64,000 nt of DNA from assembly GCF_010730195.1 (NCBI RefSeq), contig NZ_AP022613.1, forward strand, positions 5,394,001 through 5,458,000, in the 5' to 3' direction. A model generated the notes under the pieces. The model was not told the origin of the DNA. It made no database searches and saw nothing but the letters and a program-made list of their open reading frames with translations. Every line of letters starts with the position of its first letter. The first letter of the stretch is position 1. The translations under genes were made by a program, and so were the position numbers. Below are positions 1-8,687 of the stretch, in pieces. The DNA comes from Mycobacterium conspicuum. Lineage in GTDB: Bacteria; Actinomycetota; Actinomycetes; Mycobacteriales; Mycobacteriaceae.

Positions 1-2
1 CC

Positions 3-689
3 TCTGCGCTGGGCGTTGCCAACGCGGCCGCGGCGCCCCCGACGACGGGGATCCTCGCCGCGGCCGAGGATGAGGTGTCGGCCGCCATCGCGGCCGTGTT
101 TTCCGGGCATGGCCAGGGCTATCAGGCGGTCAGCGCGTGGGCGGCCGCATTTCACGCCGACTTCGTGCGGGCGTTGACGGCGGGCGCGGACGCCTATGCC
201 GGCGCCGAGGCCGCCAATGTCTCGCCGTTGCAGACGCTTCTCGACGTGATCAACGCGCCGATCAAGTCGCTTACCGGCCGGCCCCTGATCGGGAACGGCG
301 AAAACGGCGCCCCGGGAACCGGGGAAAACGGCTCGCCCGGCGGATGGTTGCTCGGTGACGGCGGGGCCGGCGGGTCGGGCGCACCGGGCCAAAAAGGCGG
401 CAACGGCGGGGCCGCCGGAGTGATGGGCACCGGCGGCGCCGGCGGGGCCGGCGGCAGCGCGTCGAGCGGCACCGCCGGGGCGGGCGGGACCGGCGGCCAT
501 GGCGGGCTTTTGGGCGGCAACGGCGGCGTGGGTGGTGCGGGCGGCAGCGGCGGACCCACGCTCAGCGGCGACGGCGGGGCCGGGGGAACCGGCGGCGCCG
601 GCGGGCTGCTGGGTGCCGGCGGGGTCGGCGGCACCGGCGGGGCCGGCGCCAGCGGCGGGCAGGCAGGGCCGGCGGCACCGGCGGTCTAA
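3..689 (+). CDS. PE_PGRS protein, N-terminal part (5' truncated by window edge)
   Basis: The window opens inside a PE domain: the frame reads through alanine-rich sequence typical of the second half of a PE module (motifs SALGVANAAAA, DEVSAAIAAVF, GQGYQ, AAFHADFV, ANVSPLQ). It then passes the usual linker (GRPLIGNG, GAPG) into Gly-Gly-X repeats of the PGRS type. These proteins are exported by ESX-5-type systems to the mycobacterial surface. The frame stops at 687-689 with a non-PGRS tail (GQAGPAAPAV), while ideal PGRS coding continues in another frame from about 662. The stop therefore looks like the product of a frameshift, not a natural end. The true start lies before the window. Confidence 0.85.
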   Translation, partial: SALGVANAAAAPPTTGILAAAEDEVSAAIAAVFSGHGQGYQAVSAWAAAFHADFVRALTAGADAYAGAEAANVSPLQTLLDVINAPIKSLTGRPLIGNGENGAPGTGENGSPGGWLLGDGGAGGSGAPGQKGGNGGAAGVMGTGGAGGAGGSASSGTAGAGGTGGHGGLLGGNGGVGGAGGSGGPTLSGDGGAGGTGGAGGLLGAGGVGGTGGAGASGGQAGPAAPAV

Positions 690-2467
690 TCGCCGGGCTG
701 GTCGGCGCCGGCGGCGGGAACGGCGGAACCGGTGGGTTTGGCGCCAGCGGCGCCGGCGGTCACGGCGGAGCCGGCGGCAACGCCGGCCTGCTCGCGGGTC
801 CCGGTGGCGCCGGCGGGGCCGGCGGGACCGGGATAGTTGGCGCTGGTGGCGCGGGCGGCGATGGCGGCAACGCGGGCCTCGTGTTCGGCGCCGGCGGGAT
901 CGGCGGCGACGGCGGATTGGGCGGCGGCGGCGACGGTGGGGCCGGGGGAGCCGGCGGCGCCGCCGGTTTGGTGGCCTCGTCCGGCGGGTCTGGCGGGGCG
1001 GGCGGATTTAGCCAGGGTGGCACCGGCGGAGCCGGCGGGGACGGCGGTAAGGGCACCATGCTCGGCTGCGGCGGGGTCGGCGGGGTGGGCGGATCCAGCC
1101 TGCTCGGCGACGGCGGCGCCGGCGGCAACGGCGGCAACTCTGGCCTGGTGCTGGGGACCGGCGGGGCCGGTGGTGCCGGCGGACAGGCGGCAACGAACAA
1201 CAGCGGTCCCGGCGTGGGTGGCGACGGCGGTCACGGTGGCGCCGCCGGGCTACTCAGCGTCGGAGGCAACGGCGGAAATCCCGGGACCGGCCCGACCCTG
1301 GGCGGTGCCGGCACCGCCGGCTCCAGCTCGCCGCTGCAACCGGTGTTCAGCGCGGTGAACACCCCCGCCGAGGCGCTGCTCGGCCGTCCGCTGATCGGCA
1401 ACGGCGCCAACGCGGCCCCCGGTTCGGGGCAAAACGGCGCTCCCGGGGGGATATTGCTCGGCGACGGCGGGGCCGGCGGATCGGGCGGACCGGGCCACGT
1501 CAACGGCGGGGCCGGCGGGCTCGCCGGGTTGATGGGCACCGGCGGTCCCGGCGGGGCCGGCGCGGGCGTGGGCGGCTCCGACGCCGCCGGCACCGGCGGT
1601 ATGGGCGGCCATGGCGGGTTGATCGGCGGCAACGGCGGGGTCGGCGGCGCCGGCGGGGCAGCGTCTAGCGGCACCGGCGGCGACGGCGGGCGCGGCGGGA
1701 TCGCCGGGTTGCTCGGCGCCGGCGGGGCCGGTGGCGCCGGCGGCGCCGCCGTCAGCGACACCGGGGCCGGCGGGACGGGCGGTCGCGGCGGCACCGCAGG
1801 GCTGCTGGCCGGGCTGGTGGGCGCCGGCGGCGGGCACGGCGGGACCGGCGGGTTCGGCCACACCCACGGCGGCGACGGTGGTGCCGGCGGCAACGCCAGC
1901 CCGGTGTCCGGGTTCGGCGGCGCCGGGGGCACCGGCGGCGGCAATTCCGACAGCACCGGGACGAGCGGCACCGGCGGGACCGGTGGCAACGCCGGCCTGC
2001 TGTACGGCGCGGGCGGAGCCGGTGGAGACGGCGGATTCAACGACGCGCCAGGCGGTACCGGCGGGACCGGCGGGCATGGCGGCGACGCCGGCTGGGTGGC
2101 CTCCAGCGGCGGGATCGGCGGAACCGGCGGATTCGGCGACGTCGGCGGTGGCGGCGGAGCCGGCGGCGACGCCACCCTGCTGGGCTGTGGCGGGATCGGC
2201 GGAACCGGTGGATACGGCACTATCGGCGACGGCGGTGACGGCGGGCACGGCGGCGCCGCAGGCGACCTGCTGGGCAACGGGGGTGCCGGTGGGGCCGCCG
2301 GGCAAGGCGCGACGTCCGGTGCTGTCGGCGGCGACGGCGGCAACGCCGTGACGATCGGCAACGGTGGCAATGGCGGCAATGGTGACCAGGGCGTAACCGC
2401 GGGCAACGGTACCGGTGGCCATGCCGGGCTGCTGGTGGGTCAAATGGGGATCGACGGGAAGCCATAG
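662..2467 (+). pseudogene. PGRS continuation of the same gene after a frameshift
   Basis: From about 662 the +2 frame carries uninterrupted Gly-Gly-X repeats to a stop at 2465-2467, ending in GQMGIDGKP. It has no PE domain and no convincing start, so it is the distal part of the upstream PE_PGRS gene displaced by an indel at about 650-662. A parallel stretch at 1775-1850 has the same local order (GGRGGTAGLLAGLVGAGGG) in an unbroken frame, which shows what the original should look like. At 1320-1480 a second copy of the PE-PGRS linker appears (LLGRPLIGNG, GQNGAPGGILLGDGG), suggesting that two PGRS modules were joined in tandem. A sequencing error in this GC-rich repeat cannot be excluded. Confidence 0.75.
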
Positions 2468-2942
2468 CCGGCCCCCATCAGGCCGGGCAGGCATCCCCCC
2501 GACCACTGTCGCGGCCAACTCGCGCCACGCTGACCAATCCGGCGGATGGCGACCGACCCCTCGACGGTCGACTTCCACGGATCTACGTGGTGACGGCCGC
2601 CAGAGGAGGCATCTCCTCACCTCTGAAGAGTGCCGGCGCACCGCCACACGTCGCAACGAACGGTCGGACATCACGGTCCGTTCGCCAACCCGACAACGCG
2701 GGTGCATCGCGAAACTACCTAGCTGTGGCCACATTTGCAAACCCGAACCCGCCGCGTGGCGGAATTTGTTATCGCCTCGGGCTATGTCCATCCGTCGGGC
2801 CGCCCGGACCGGACGCCGGACTTGCGGGTGCGTCGTGGCATCCGTCGGCAAAAGTCAAGCAGCGAGCCATGATTGGGGCCCGAGCGCGGCGGTAATCGAG
2901 TTGTGAATCTCCCCGGTTGATCATCGGGACGTCACTCGGACG
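2468..2942. other. Intergenic stretch without a convincing gene
   Basis: Open frames here are short, rich in Arg/Ser/Pro and have no recognisable motif or SD. The stretch probably holds the end of the PE_PGRS transcript and the upstream promoter region of the gene at 2956. I see no RNA gene or strong terminator hairpin. Confidence 0.5.
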
Positions 2943-2948
2943 TAAGCT
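2943..2948 (+). promoter_or_regulatory. -10 hexamer TAAGCT, predicted leaderless start
   Basis: TAAGCT matches the actinobacterial TANNNT -10 pattern and ends exactly 7 nt before the ATG at 2956. Transcription would begin at or next to the start codon, giving a leaderless mRNA. No SD is visible before the ATG, which agrees. Confidence 0.45.
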
Positions 2949-2955
2949 TGCCTGC

Positions 2956-3993
2956 ATGGCCCACGACTGGCTGCTCGTGGAGACGCTGGGGGACGAACCC
3001 GCCGTGGTTGCGCAGGGGCGTCAGCTGAAAAACCTCGTGCCCATCACGACGTTCCTGCGGCGCAGTCCGTATCTGGCCGCGGTCCGAACGGCCATCGCCG
3101 AGACACTGCAGACCGGCCAGAGCCTCACCAGCATCACCCCCAAGCGCGACCGAGTGATCCGCACCGAACCGGTGCTGATGACCGACGGCCACACGCACGG
3201 GGTGCATGTATGGACCGGACCCGCCGATGCGCAGCCGCCCGAGCGACCGACCCCCGGACCGCTCAAGTGGGACCTGACCCGCGGCGCGGCGACCGACACC
3301 CAGGAGTCGCTGGCCAACAGCGGCAAGAACCCCGAAATTGAGGTCACCTACGGCAGAGCCTTCGCCGAAGACCTTCCCTCGCGCGAACTGAATCCGAACG
3401 AAACCAAGGTGCTGGCCATGGCCGTCAAGGCTCAGCCCGGCCAAACACTCTGCAGCACTTGGGATCTCACCGACTGGGAAGGCAACGCCATCCGGATAGG
3501 TTTCGTCGCCCGCACCGGACTCGAACCGGGCCCCGACGGCCGCGAGCACCTGGTCGCGCGCGCGATGAACTGGCGCGCCGAACTTAGGGGCCCGACGGTA
3601 TCGGCGGATGACCTGGCGCAACGAATCCTCAACGGACTGGCACAGTCCGGAGTGCACCGTGCGCTCTTCGACCTCAAGACGTGGAACCTGCTGAGATGGC
3701 TCGACGAGCCGTGCCCCTTCTACGACTGGCGGGGCAGCGGGACGGACAGGCCACGTATCCACCCCGACGACGAACCGTTGAAGGAGTCCATGACAAAGGA
3801 ATTCACCGACGGAGCAACGAGTCGCGTGCTACGCATGCGGGGGTTCGACAACGACTGGGTGCCCATGCATGTCACCGTCAACAGGGTGGAACTCGAGCCC
3901 GATGTCTTCGCCGGATTGGCCTCGCTGCGGTTACCGACCGAGGACGAACTCGCCGACGCAGGGCTACCGAAAGCCACCGGCGACGAGACCTGA
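2956..3993 (+). CDS. Rv3651-like triple sensor-domain protein
   Basis: 345 residues from the ATG of MAHDWLLVETLG, the length of Mtb Rv3651; an upstream ATG at 2917 would add 13 unlikely residues. The Mtb protein was described structurally as three consecutive sensor-type (PAS/GAF-like) domains. No signal peptide or membrane segment is seen, so it should be cytosolic, and its ligand is unknown. Conserved-looking blocks include VVAQGRQLKNLVP near the N-terminus and DLKTWNLLRWLDEPCPFYDWRG near residues 235-257. The stop lies only 4 bp from the stop of the convergent pilus locus. A regulatory or ligand-sensing role is inferred from the fold only. Confidence 0.85.
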   Translation: MAHDWLLVETLGDEPAVVAQGRQLKNLVPITTFLRRSPYLAAVRTAIAETLQTGQSLTSITPKRDRVIRTEPVLMTDGHTHGVHVWTGPADAQPPERPTPGPLKWDLTRGAATDTQESLANSGKNPEIEVTYGRAFAEDLPSRELNPNETKVLAMAVKAQPGQTLCSTWDLTDWEGNAIRIGFVARTGLEPGPDGREHLVARAMNWRAELRGPTVSADDLAQRILNGLAQSGVHRALFDLKTWNLLRWLDEPCPFYDWRGSGTDRPRIHPDDEPLKESMTKEFTDGATSRVLRMRGFDNDWVPMHVTVNRVELEPDVFAGLASLRLPTEDELADAGLPKATGDET

Positions 3994-3997
3994 CCGG

Positions 3998-4306
3998 CTA
4001 CGGAGCTACCGGTCCCGCCCGCGCGCCGGCCTGTGCCACCCCGACGAACGCGACGCGCACGCGCGCGGTGACGACGACATCGAGCCCGTCGACACGGCAG
4101 CGGGCGTCGTCGACGCGCATCGCGCGGGCCACCGCCGTCGCACGGTCGCACGCCGCGGTGACGCCCGACGGCAGTGCCCCCGCGGCCGCCAGCGCGGCCA
4201 GGTCGGCGACCGCCTGCGCACGGTGACGCGCCACCACGACCGAACCCAGGTAGGCCCCGGCCCCGGTGATGCACAACAGCACCGCGACCATGGCGACCGC
4301 CACCAC
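3998..4306 (-). CDS. TadG/Rv3654c-like small secreted protein
   Basis: Last gene of the minus-strand Flp/Tad locus. The frame begins with GSATVVAVAMVAVLLCITG, a type IVb pilin-like hydrophobic segment, followed by an alanine-rich region with two cysteines. This matches Mtb Rv3654c, a small protein reported to reach the macrophage cytosol together with Rv3655c. The start is uncertain: GTG at 4306 keeps the hydrophobic segment whole, ATG at 4291 gives the shorter Mtb-like form, and the DRGS residues just upstream look like part of the motif although no start codon precedes them closely. Translation is probably coupled to the gene ending at 4323. Confidence 0.65.
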   Translation of the reverse strand: MVAVAMVAVLLCITGAGAYLGSVVVARHRAQAVADLAALAAAGALPSGVTAACDRATAVARAMRVDDARCRVDGLDVVVTARVRVAFVGVAQAGARAGPVAP

Positions 4307-4322
4307 GGTGGCCGAACCTCGA

Positions 4323-4646
4323 TCACCGCCCCGGCTCGGCCGACGACACGGCGTTGGCGCCAATATCCAAGGTGGGCAACAGATTCGAGTGCGCCACGAC
4401 GGTCGCGACGAAGAAGTCGCCGTCGCGCCGCACACGGACCAGCGCGCCACCGGGCGCGATCCGGCGGGCCGCGTCGATCGCCGCCTTATCGTCACCGCGC
4501 GCGGCGAGTCGCGCGGCCTCACGGGCGGCGTCGACGCAGCGCACCTGCATCGACACCGCGCTGATACCCGCCAGACACAACACCAGCACGACGACCAGCG
4601 CCGCGATGCCCAACGCCGCTTCGACGGTGCTGGCGCCGGCACTCCC
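4323..4646 (-). CDS. TadE/Rv3655c-like pseudopilin; start unresolved
   Basis: The frame reads GSAGASTVEAALGIAALVVVLV, the classic TadE pattern in which a Gly/Ala site precedes a Glu-containing hydrophobic helix cleaved by a prepilin peptidase. It continues with VRCVDAAREAARLAARGD and ends at 4323; Mtb Rv3655c is the counterpart. No ATG, GTG or TTG lies in frame just upstream: GTG at 4648-4646, directly after the previous stop codon, is one base out of register (GTG GGA GTG instead of GTG GGN AGT). Either a single-base deletion has disabled the gene, a sequencing error is present, or an unusual start is used. The start given is therefore nominal. Confidence 0.6.
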   Translation of the reverse strand, partial: GSAGASTVEAALGIAALVVVLVLCLAGISAVSMQVRCVDAAREAARLAARGDDKAAIDAARRIAPGGALVRVRRDGDFFVATVVAHSNLLPTLDIGANAVSSAEPGR

Positions 4647-4648
4647 AC

Positions 4649-4849
4649 CTAAACCTTGGTGGTGAGCGCGCGGCCGATGATGCGGGCCAACGCCGATACG
4701 ACGGAGTCGCCCGTCACGACGGTGTACAGCACCGCGCCGAAGGCCGCCGCCGCGATTGTGCCGATGGCGTATTCCACCGTGGACATGCCCGACTCGTCGG
4801 CCGCCAGCAACGTCATCCGCGCGACGAACGCACGAAACATGGTGCTCAT
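4649..4849 (-). CDS. Flp-type major pilin-like protein (Rv3656c)
   Basis: A 66-residue protein with MTLLAADESGMSTVEYAIGTIAAAAFG: the Flp pilin signature of Gly before a hydrophobic helix with conserved Glu and Tyr (EYA). Such proteins are cleaved by a TadV-type peptidase and assembled into thin Flp pili by the TadA/B/C machinery encoded just upstream. ATG at 4849 is preceded by an AGGGG purine stretch about 8-12 nt upstream; a TTG at 4852 and an ATG at 4837 are alternatives. The gene is separated by 15 bp from the TadC-like gene. Confidence 0.8.
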   Translation of the reverse strand: MSTMFRAFVARMTLLAADESGMSTVEYAIGTIAAAAFGAVLYTVVTGDSVVSALARIIGRALTTKV

Positions 4850-4864
4850 CAATAGATTCCCCTC

Positions 4865-5449
4865 TCATAGCAGACCCGATTGCAGAACATCGCCGGCCAG
4901 GCCGGCCACCACCGGAGCGATGCCCAGGCAGACAAACGCGGGAAGAAAGCACAGCCCCAGTGGTCCCGCGATCAGCACCCCGGCCCGCTCCGCGGCTGCG
5001 CTGGCCGCGTGCTGGGCGTCACTGCGCGACTGCTCCGCCAGTGTGGCAACCCCGTCGGCCAGTGCCGCGCCCGAGGACGCCGACCGCCGCGCCAGCCGCA
5101 GCAGCGCGTCGGTCTGCGCGTCGACCGCCGGCAGGTCCGACGCCGTCGACCAGGCCACGGCGGGGTCGGCGCCCAACGCCAGCAGGTCGGCGGCCCGGCG
5201 CAACACCTGGGCCAGTTTCGGCGGCGCGGACGGGGCGGTCGCGGCCGCGGCGGTCGACACCGCCATGCCCGCCACCAAACACACCGCCAGCACGTCCAGG
5301 CTGGATGCGACGGCGAGCGGATCCGGCCCCGACGCCGACCGCTGGCGCGGCCGCGGGGCGCGGTCCGGCATCCGGGCGCGCGCCCGCACGGCCGAGGGAC
5401 GCGCACCCGTCAGCAACGCCACGGCCAGCAGCACCACCGCGGTGCTCAC
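4865..5449 (-). CDS. TadC-like pilus membrane protein (Rv3657c)
   Basis: 194 residues with hydrophobic segments near the N-terminus (VVLLAVALLTG), around residues 47-70 and at the C-terminus (AGPLGLCFLPAFVCLGIAPVVAGLAG). The central part resembles a type II secretion F domain (ADLLALGADPAVAW, GAALADGVATLAEQ). In Tad systems TadB and TadC are the paired inner-membrane platform proteins that work with the ATPase. GTG start at 5449, 10 bp after the stop of the TadB-like gene. Confidence 0.75.
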   Translation of the reverse strand: MSTAVVLLAVALLTGARPSAVRARARMPDRAPRPRQRSASGPDPLAVASSLDVLAVCLVAGMAVSTAAAATAPSAPPKLAQVLRRAADLLALGADPAVAWSTASDLPAVDAQTDALLRLARRSASSGAALADGVATLAEQSRSDAQHAASAAAERAGVLIAGPLGLCFLPAFVCLGIAPVVAGLAGDVLQSGLL

Positions 5450-5459
5450 CGCTCGGCGC

Positions 5460-6263
5460 TCATGACGCCAGCCGATCGGTGATCCGGTCCGACCACAGCA
5501 GGCCGCCGCACGCCAACGTCGACCCGATCACCAGCAGCCATCCCCCCACGTGCCCACTCAGCAAGAACGTCAGCGGCCGGGCGCCGATCAGTTGACCCAG
5601 CAGCACCCCGAGCACCGGCAGGCCCGTGAGGATGACCGCGGTAGCGCGGGCGCCGGCCATCCCCGATGCCACCCGCGCCGAAAACCGTTGCCGTTCGGCG
5701 ATATCCCGTTGCGCGGCGCGCATCAGGGTGGCGATGGCGAGTCCCTGCTCGCTGGCGAGTTGCCAGCACACCGCGAGTCGCTCCCAGTGGGCGGGCAGCG
5801 CCGAAGACCGGGCCTGCAGACGCAGGCCGGCCGTCACATCGGCGCCCAACCTGGCGCGCGCAGCGACGGCGCGCAACGAGGCAGCGACCGTGCCGCCGGT
5901 TTCGTCGGCGGCGACGCAAAACGCGTCCACCGGATGAGAGCCCACGCGCAGCTCCCCGACGAGCACATCCAGCGCGGTTTGCAACGCGGCCCCCTCGGCG
6001 CTGGCGCGCCGGCTGCGGCAACGTCGGCGGTAACGGAGAAATCCGGTCGCGCTCACCACCCCGATCGCGATCACCGTGGTCAGCGGCAGCAGCACCGCCG
6101 CACCGACGGCGGCGCACGCCGCGACACGAATGAGCCAGCGGGGGTCTAGCGGTGACCGCACCCACCGCGGGCACGCGAGCGGCGCGAGCCGGCAGCGCGG
6201 CGAGGACGGAAAGACCAGCAGCGCAACCGATAACAGCAGCGCACCGGGCGCAAGGCCGGTCAT
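5460..6263 (-). CDS. TadB-like pilus assembly membrane protein (Rv3658c)
   Basis: 267 residues from the ATG at 6263 (MTGLAPGALLLSVALLVF), whose ATGA overlaps the stop of the upstream ATPase gene. The open frame extends further upstream, but only as an out-of-frame shadow of that ATPase. Predicted membrane segments lie near residues 5-20, 45-70 and at the C-terminus (TGLPVLGVLLGQLIG, GGWLLVIGSTLACGGLLW). The middle carries a type II secretion F-like region (ASEQGLAIATLMRAAQRDIAER). The length matches Mtb Rv3658c. Confidence 0.8.
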   Translation of the reverse strand: MTGLAPGALLLSVALLVFPSSPRCRLAPLACPRWVRSPLDPRWLIRVAACAAVGAAVLLPLTTVIAIGVVSATGFLRYRRRCRSRRASAEGAALQTALDVLVGELRVGSHPVDAFCVAADETGGTVAASLRAVAARARLGADVTAGLRLQARSSALPAHWERLAVCWQLASEQGLAIATLMRAAQRDIAERQRFSARVASGMAGARATAVILTGLPVLGVLLGQLIGARPLTFLLSGHVGGWLLVIGSTLACGGLLWSDRITDRLAS

Positions 6264-7435
6264 GCCGGGCTCCGACTTCGCAGCAATTGATCGAATTCGT
6301 GCGCGTCGTGGGTCAGCCCACGGTCGGCGGTCCACACCGTGACCGCGTGAACCAACCAGTCGGTCCGGCGCAGCATCGCGATCTCGGCAAGCCTTCGCCG
6401 GCCGGTGCGATCTCGTGCGACATGCAGCAGCACCTGCACCGCCGCGGCGAGCTGACTGTGCAGCGCGGCCCGATCGAGACCGCCGGGCGCGCCCAGCGCC
6501 TCCAGCCGGGCGGGAACCTCGCCCGGGCTGTTGGCATGCACGGTGCCCGCGCCGCCGTCGTGGCCGGTGTTCAGCGCCGCCAGAAGATCGACGACTTCGG
6601 CGCCGCGGACCTCGCCCACCACGATGCGATCGGGCCGCATCCGCAGCGCCTGGCGGACGAGTTGACGCACCGGCACCTCGCCGACGCCTTCGACGTTGGC
6701 ACACCGCGCGACCAGCTTGACCAGATGCGGATGCCGGGGCGCCAGTTCGGCCGCGTCCTCCACGCACACGATTCGCTCATGGGGCGGGACGGCACCCAAC
6801 ATCGCCGCCAGCAAGGTCGTCTTGCCCGCACCCGTCCCGCCGCACACCAGAAAGGCGAGCCGGGCCGCGATGATGTCGTTGATCAAGGCGGCGGCCTCCG
6901 GCGCGATCGCGCCCGCCGCGGTCAGCGCGCCCAGATCCTGTGTCGCCGGCCGCAACACCCGCAGCGACAGACAGGTGCCGGCCGCTGCCACCGGCGGCAG
7001 CACCGCGTGCAGCCGCACCGCGAACCGTCCCGCGCCGATGCCGGTCAGCTGCCCGTCCACCCAGGGCTGCGCGTCGTCGAGGCGACGCCCCGCGGCCAAC
7101 GCCAGCCGCTGCGCCAACCGTCGCACCGCCGCCTCGTCGGTGAACCGAATGTGGCTGCGCTGCAATCCGTTTCCGTCGTCCACCCATACCGCGTCCGGTG
7201 CGGTGACCAGGACATCGGTGGTGCCGTCGGCACACAGCAGCGGCTCGAGGATGCCGGCACCGGTCAGTTCGGTCTGCAGCACGCGAAGGTTGGCGAGCAC
7301 CTCGGTATCGCCAAGCATCCCGCCGGACTCGGCGCGGATCGCGTCGGCCACCACCGCGGGCCGCAACGACCGCCCCAGCGGGGCGGATTCCGACGCCAAC
7401 CGCTCACGCACGCGGTCGATCAGCGAGCCGCTCAC
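6260..7435 (-). CDS. TadA/CpaF-family pilus assembly ATPase (Rv3659c)
   Basis: 391 residues from a GTG at 7435 whose GTGA overlaps the ssd stop. It is a secretion ATPase of the TadA/VirB11 family, expected at the cytosolic face of the membrane, powering Flp pilus assembly. Walker A is GGTGAGKTT at residues 199-207. An Asp box follows (IVCVEDAAEL), then the Walker B region (RPDRIVVGEVRGAEVVDLL) and a His-box-like segment (GHDGGAGTVHANSP). The N-terminal domain of about 170 residues is of CpaF type. Overlapping stop/start codons with both neighbours indicate one translationally coupled operon. Confidence 0.88.
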   Translation of the reverse strand: MSGSLIDRVRERLASESAPLGRSLRPAVVADAIRAESGGMLGDTEVLANLRVLQTELTGAGILEPLLCADGTTDVLVTAPDAVWVDDGNGLQRSHIRFTDEAAVRRLAQRLALAAGRRLDDAQPWVDGQLTGIGAGRFAVRLHAVLPPVAAAGTCLSLRVLRPATQDLGALTAAGAIAPEAAALINDIIAARLAFLVCGGTGAGKTTLLAAMLGAVPPHERIVCVEDAAELAPRHPHLVKLVARCANVEGVGEVPVRQLVRQALRMRPDRIVVGEVRGAEVVDLLAALNTGHDGGAGTVHANSPGEVPARLEALGAPGGLDRAALHSQLAAAVQVLLHVARDRTGRRRLAEIAMLRRTDWLVHAVTVWTADRGLTHDAHEFDQLLRSRSPA

Positions 7436-8559
7436 GCCGCTCTGCCGTTCTGCCGTGACCCCGACCTCGGCAGCACGGCCAGCACCCGGCGCGCGGCCGC
7501 CGCCAGCGGCGAGCGTGTTCGCAATCGCAGGCCACCGTGTTCCAGCTGCTCGGCGAGCCGCGGCTGGGCCCTCATTGATGCCAGCAGCGGCAGCCCCGCG
7601 ATGTCGGCGACCTCCGCCGCCCGCAGGCCTCCTGGCGCCGGCCCCCGCACGACCAGCCCGAGATGCGGATTGATCGCCGAGACAACCGGGGCGATCGTCG
7701 CGGTCGCCGCGCACGCCCGAACGTCGCACGGGCTGACCACGACCACGAAATCGGCGGCGTCCAAAGCGGACTGGGTGGCATCGGTGAGGCGCCGAGGGAG
7801 ATCGCAGACCACGGTCACTCCCCCGCGGCGGCCGGCGTCGACGACGGCGTCCACCGGCCCGGGGTCGATTTCGTACCCGCGCCGGGTGCCGGAGAGCACA
7901 CTGATTCCACGGTGTTTCGGTAGCGCCTCACGCACCGAGGACCAGTTGAGCCGCCCCCTTTGCGATGCCAGGTCCGGCCATCGCAGGCCGGGCGTCGCTT
8001 CCCCGCCCACCAGCAGATCGATGCCACCGCCCCATGGATCGAGGTCCACCAGCAGCGCATCGGCGGCGACCTGGGCCAGGGCGACCGCAAACAACGAGGC
8101 GCCGGCTCCGCCGCAGCCCCCGACGACGGCGACGACCTGGCCGTGTGGGCCGATTGGGCCGTTTGGGCCGCCGGACCCGCTGTCACGCGCCGATTCGGCG
8201 GCTTCGGCCAGCTCACCGATCAATTCCCGTTCTTGCTCGGGCAGCCTCAGCACGTGCTGGGCGCCCACCGCTATGCCGGCAGCCCACGTCGTGGTCGCGG
8301 CTTCCGCGGCGCTCAGAACGCTGACGTGCGCACGGCGCGGCAGCCCGGACCGGGCGAAGCGGTCCGCCGCCACCGCATCGAGCACCACCGCCACGGCGGC
8401 CGACCAGGTTTTCCTGGTCACCGCGGCCCCTGGGCGGGCGTGAACCACCCGAACACCCACCGCGGCGGCCACCCGGTCGAATTCGTCGCGCAACTGCGCA
8501 TCGGTGAGCACCGCCAGCACCCCCGAAGAGCCGCTACGGGCGGCAGCCGTCCTCGTCAC
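7432..8559 (-). CDS. ssd: Ssd, MinD/CpaE-like septum-site protein (Rv3660c)
   Basis: 375 residues, GTG start. The first gene of the Tad operon, equivalent to Mtb Rv3660c, described as a septum-site-determining MinD-like protein; in Tad loci the CpaE/TadZ type places the pilus machine at the pole. The P-loop region (residues ~140-150) reads GGCGGAGAS where active MinD proteins have KGGxGKT: both the signature lysine (Cys here) and the P-loop lysine (Ala here) are missing. Later motifs remain: LLVDLDPWGGGIDLL as the switch/Walker B region and DLPRRL. ATP hydrolysis is therefore doubtful, and the protein may act as a nucleotide-free adaptor. Confidence 0.85.
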   Translation of the reverse strand: MTRTAAARSGSSGVLAVLTDAQLRDEFDRVAAAVGVRVVHARPGAAVTRKTWSAAVAVVLDAVAADRFARSGLPRRAHVSVLSAAEAATTTWAAGIAVGAQHVLRLPEQERELIGELAEAAESARDSGSGGPNGPIGPHGQVVAVVGGCGGAGASLFAVALAQVAADALLVDLDPWGGGIDLLVGGEATPGLRWPDLASQRGRLNWSSVREALPKHRGISVLSGTRRGYEIDPGPVDAVVDAGRRGGVTVVCDLPRRLTDATQSALDAADFVVVVSPCDVRACAATATIAPVVSAINPHLGLVVRGPAPGGLRAAEVADIAGLPLLASMRAQPRLAEQLEHGGLRLRTRSPLAAAARRVLAVLPRSGSRQNGRAA

Positions 8560-8687
8560 CCACTCACCGTGCGAGGCCGCAAGGGTGGGACGCCAGTCCC
8601 CGATCCGAAATTGTGGAAAGAGACGCGACTGTGCACTAGTCGGGAAAGGAACCGACGCTTAGCGCCGCTAACTACTTAGTCCAGATA

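Noticed and set aside
1231..2406. Long proline-rich open frame on the minus strand opposite the PGRS region (also 194-634 and 760-1200)
   Set aside because: Mirror image of GGC/GGN codons; no start signal or domain, and codon logic favours the plus strand.
2415..2906. 163-residue open frame after the PE_PGRS gene
   Set aside because: Arg/Ser/Pro-rich, no motif, starts inside the PGRS coding and has no SD.
6264..6767. N-terminal extension of the TadB-like protein
   Set aside because: It is an Arg/Ala-rich shadow of the TadA gene; the ATG at 6263 gives the family length and a coupled start.
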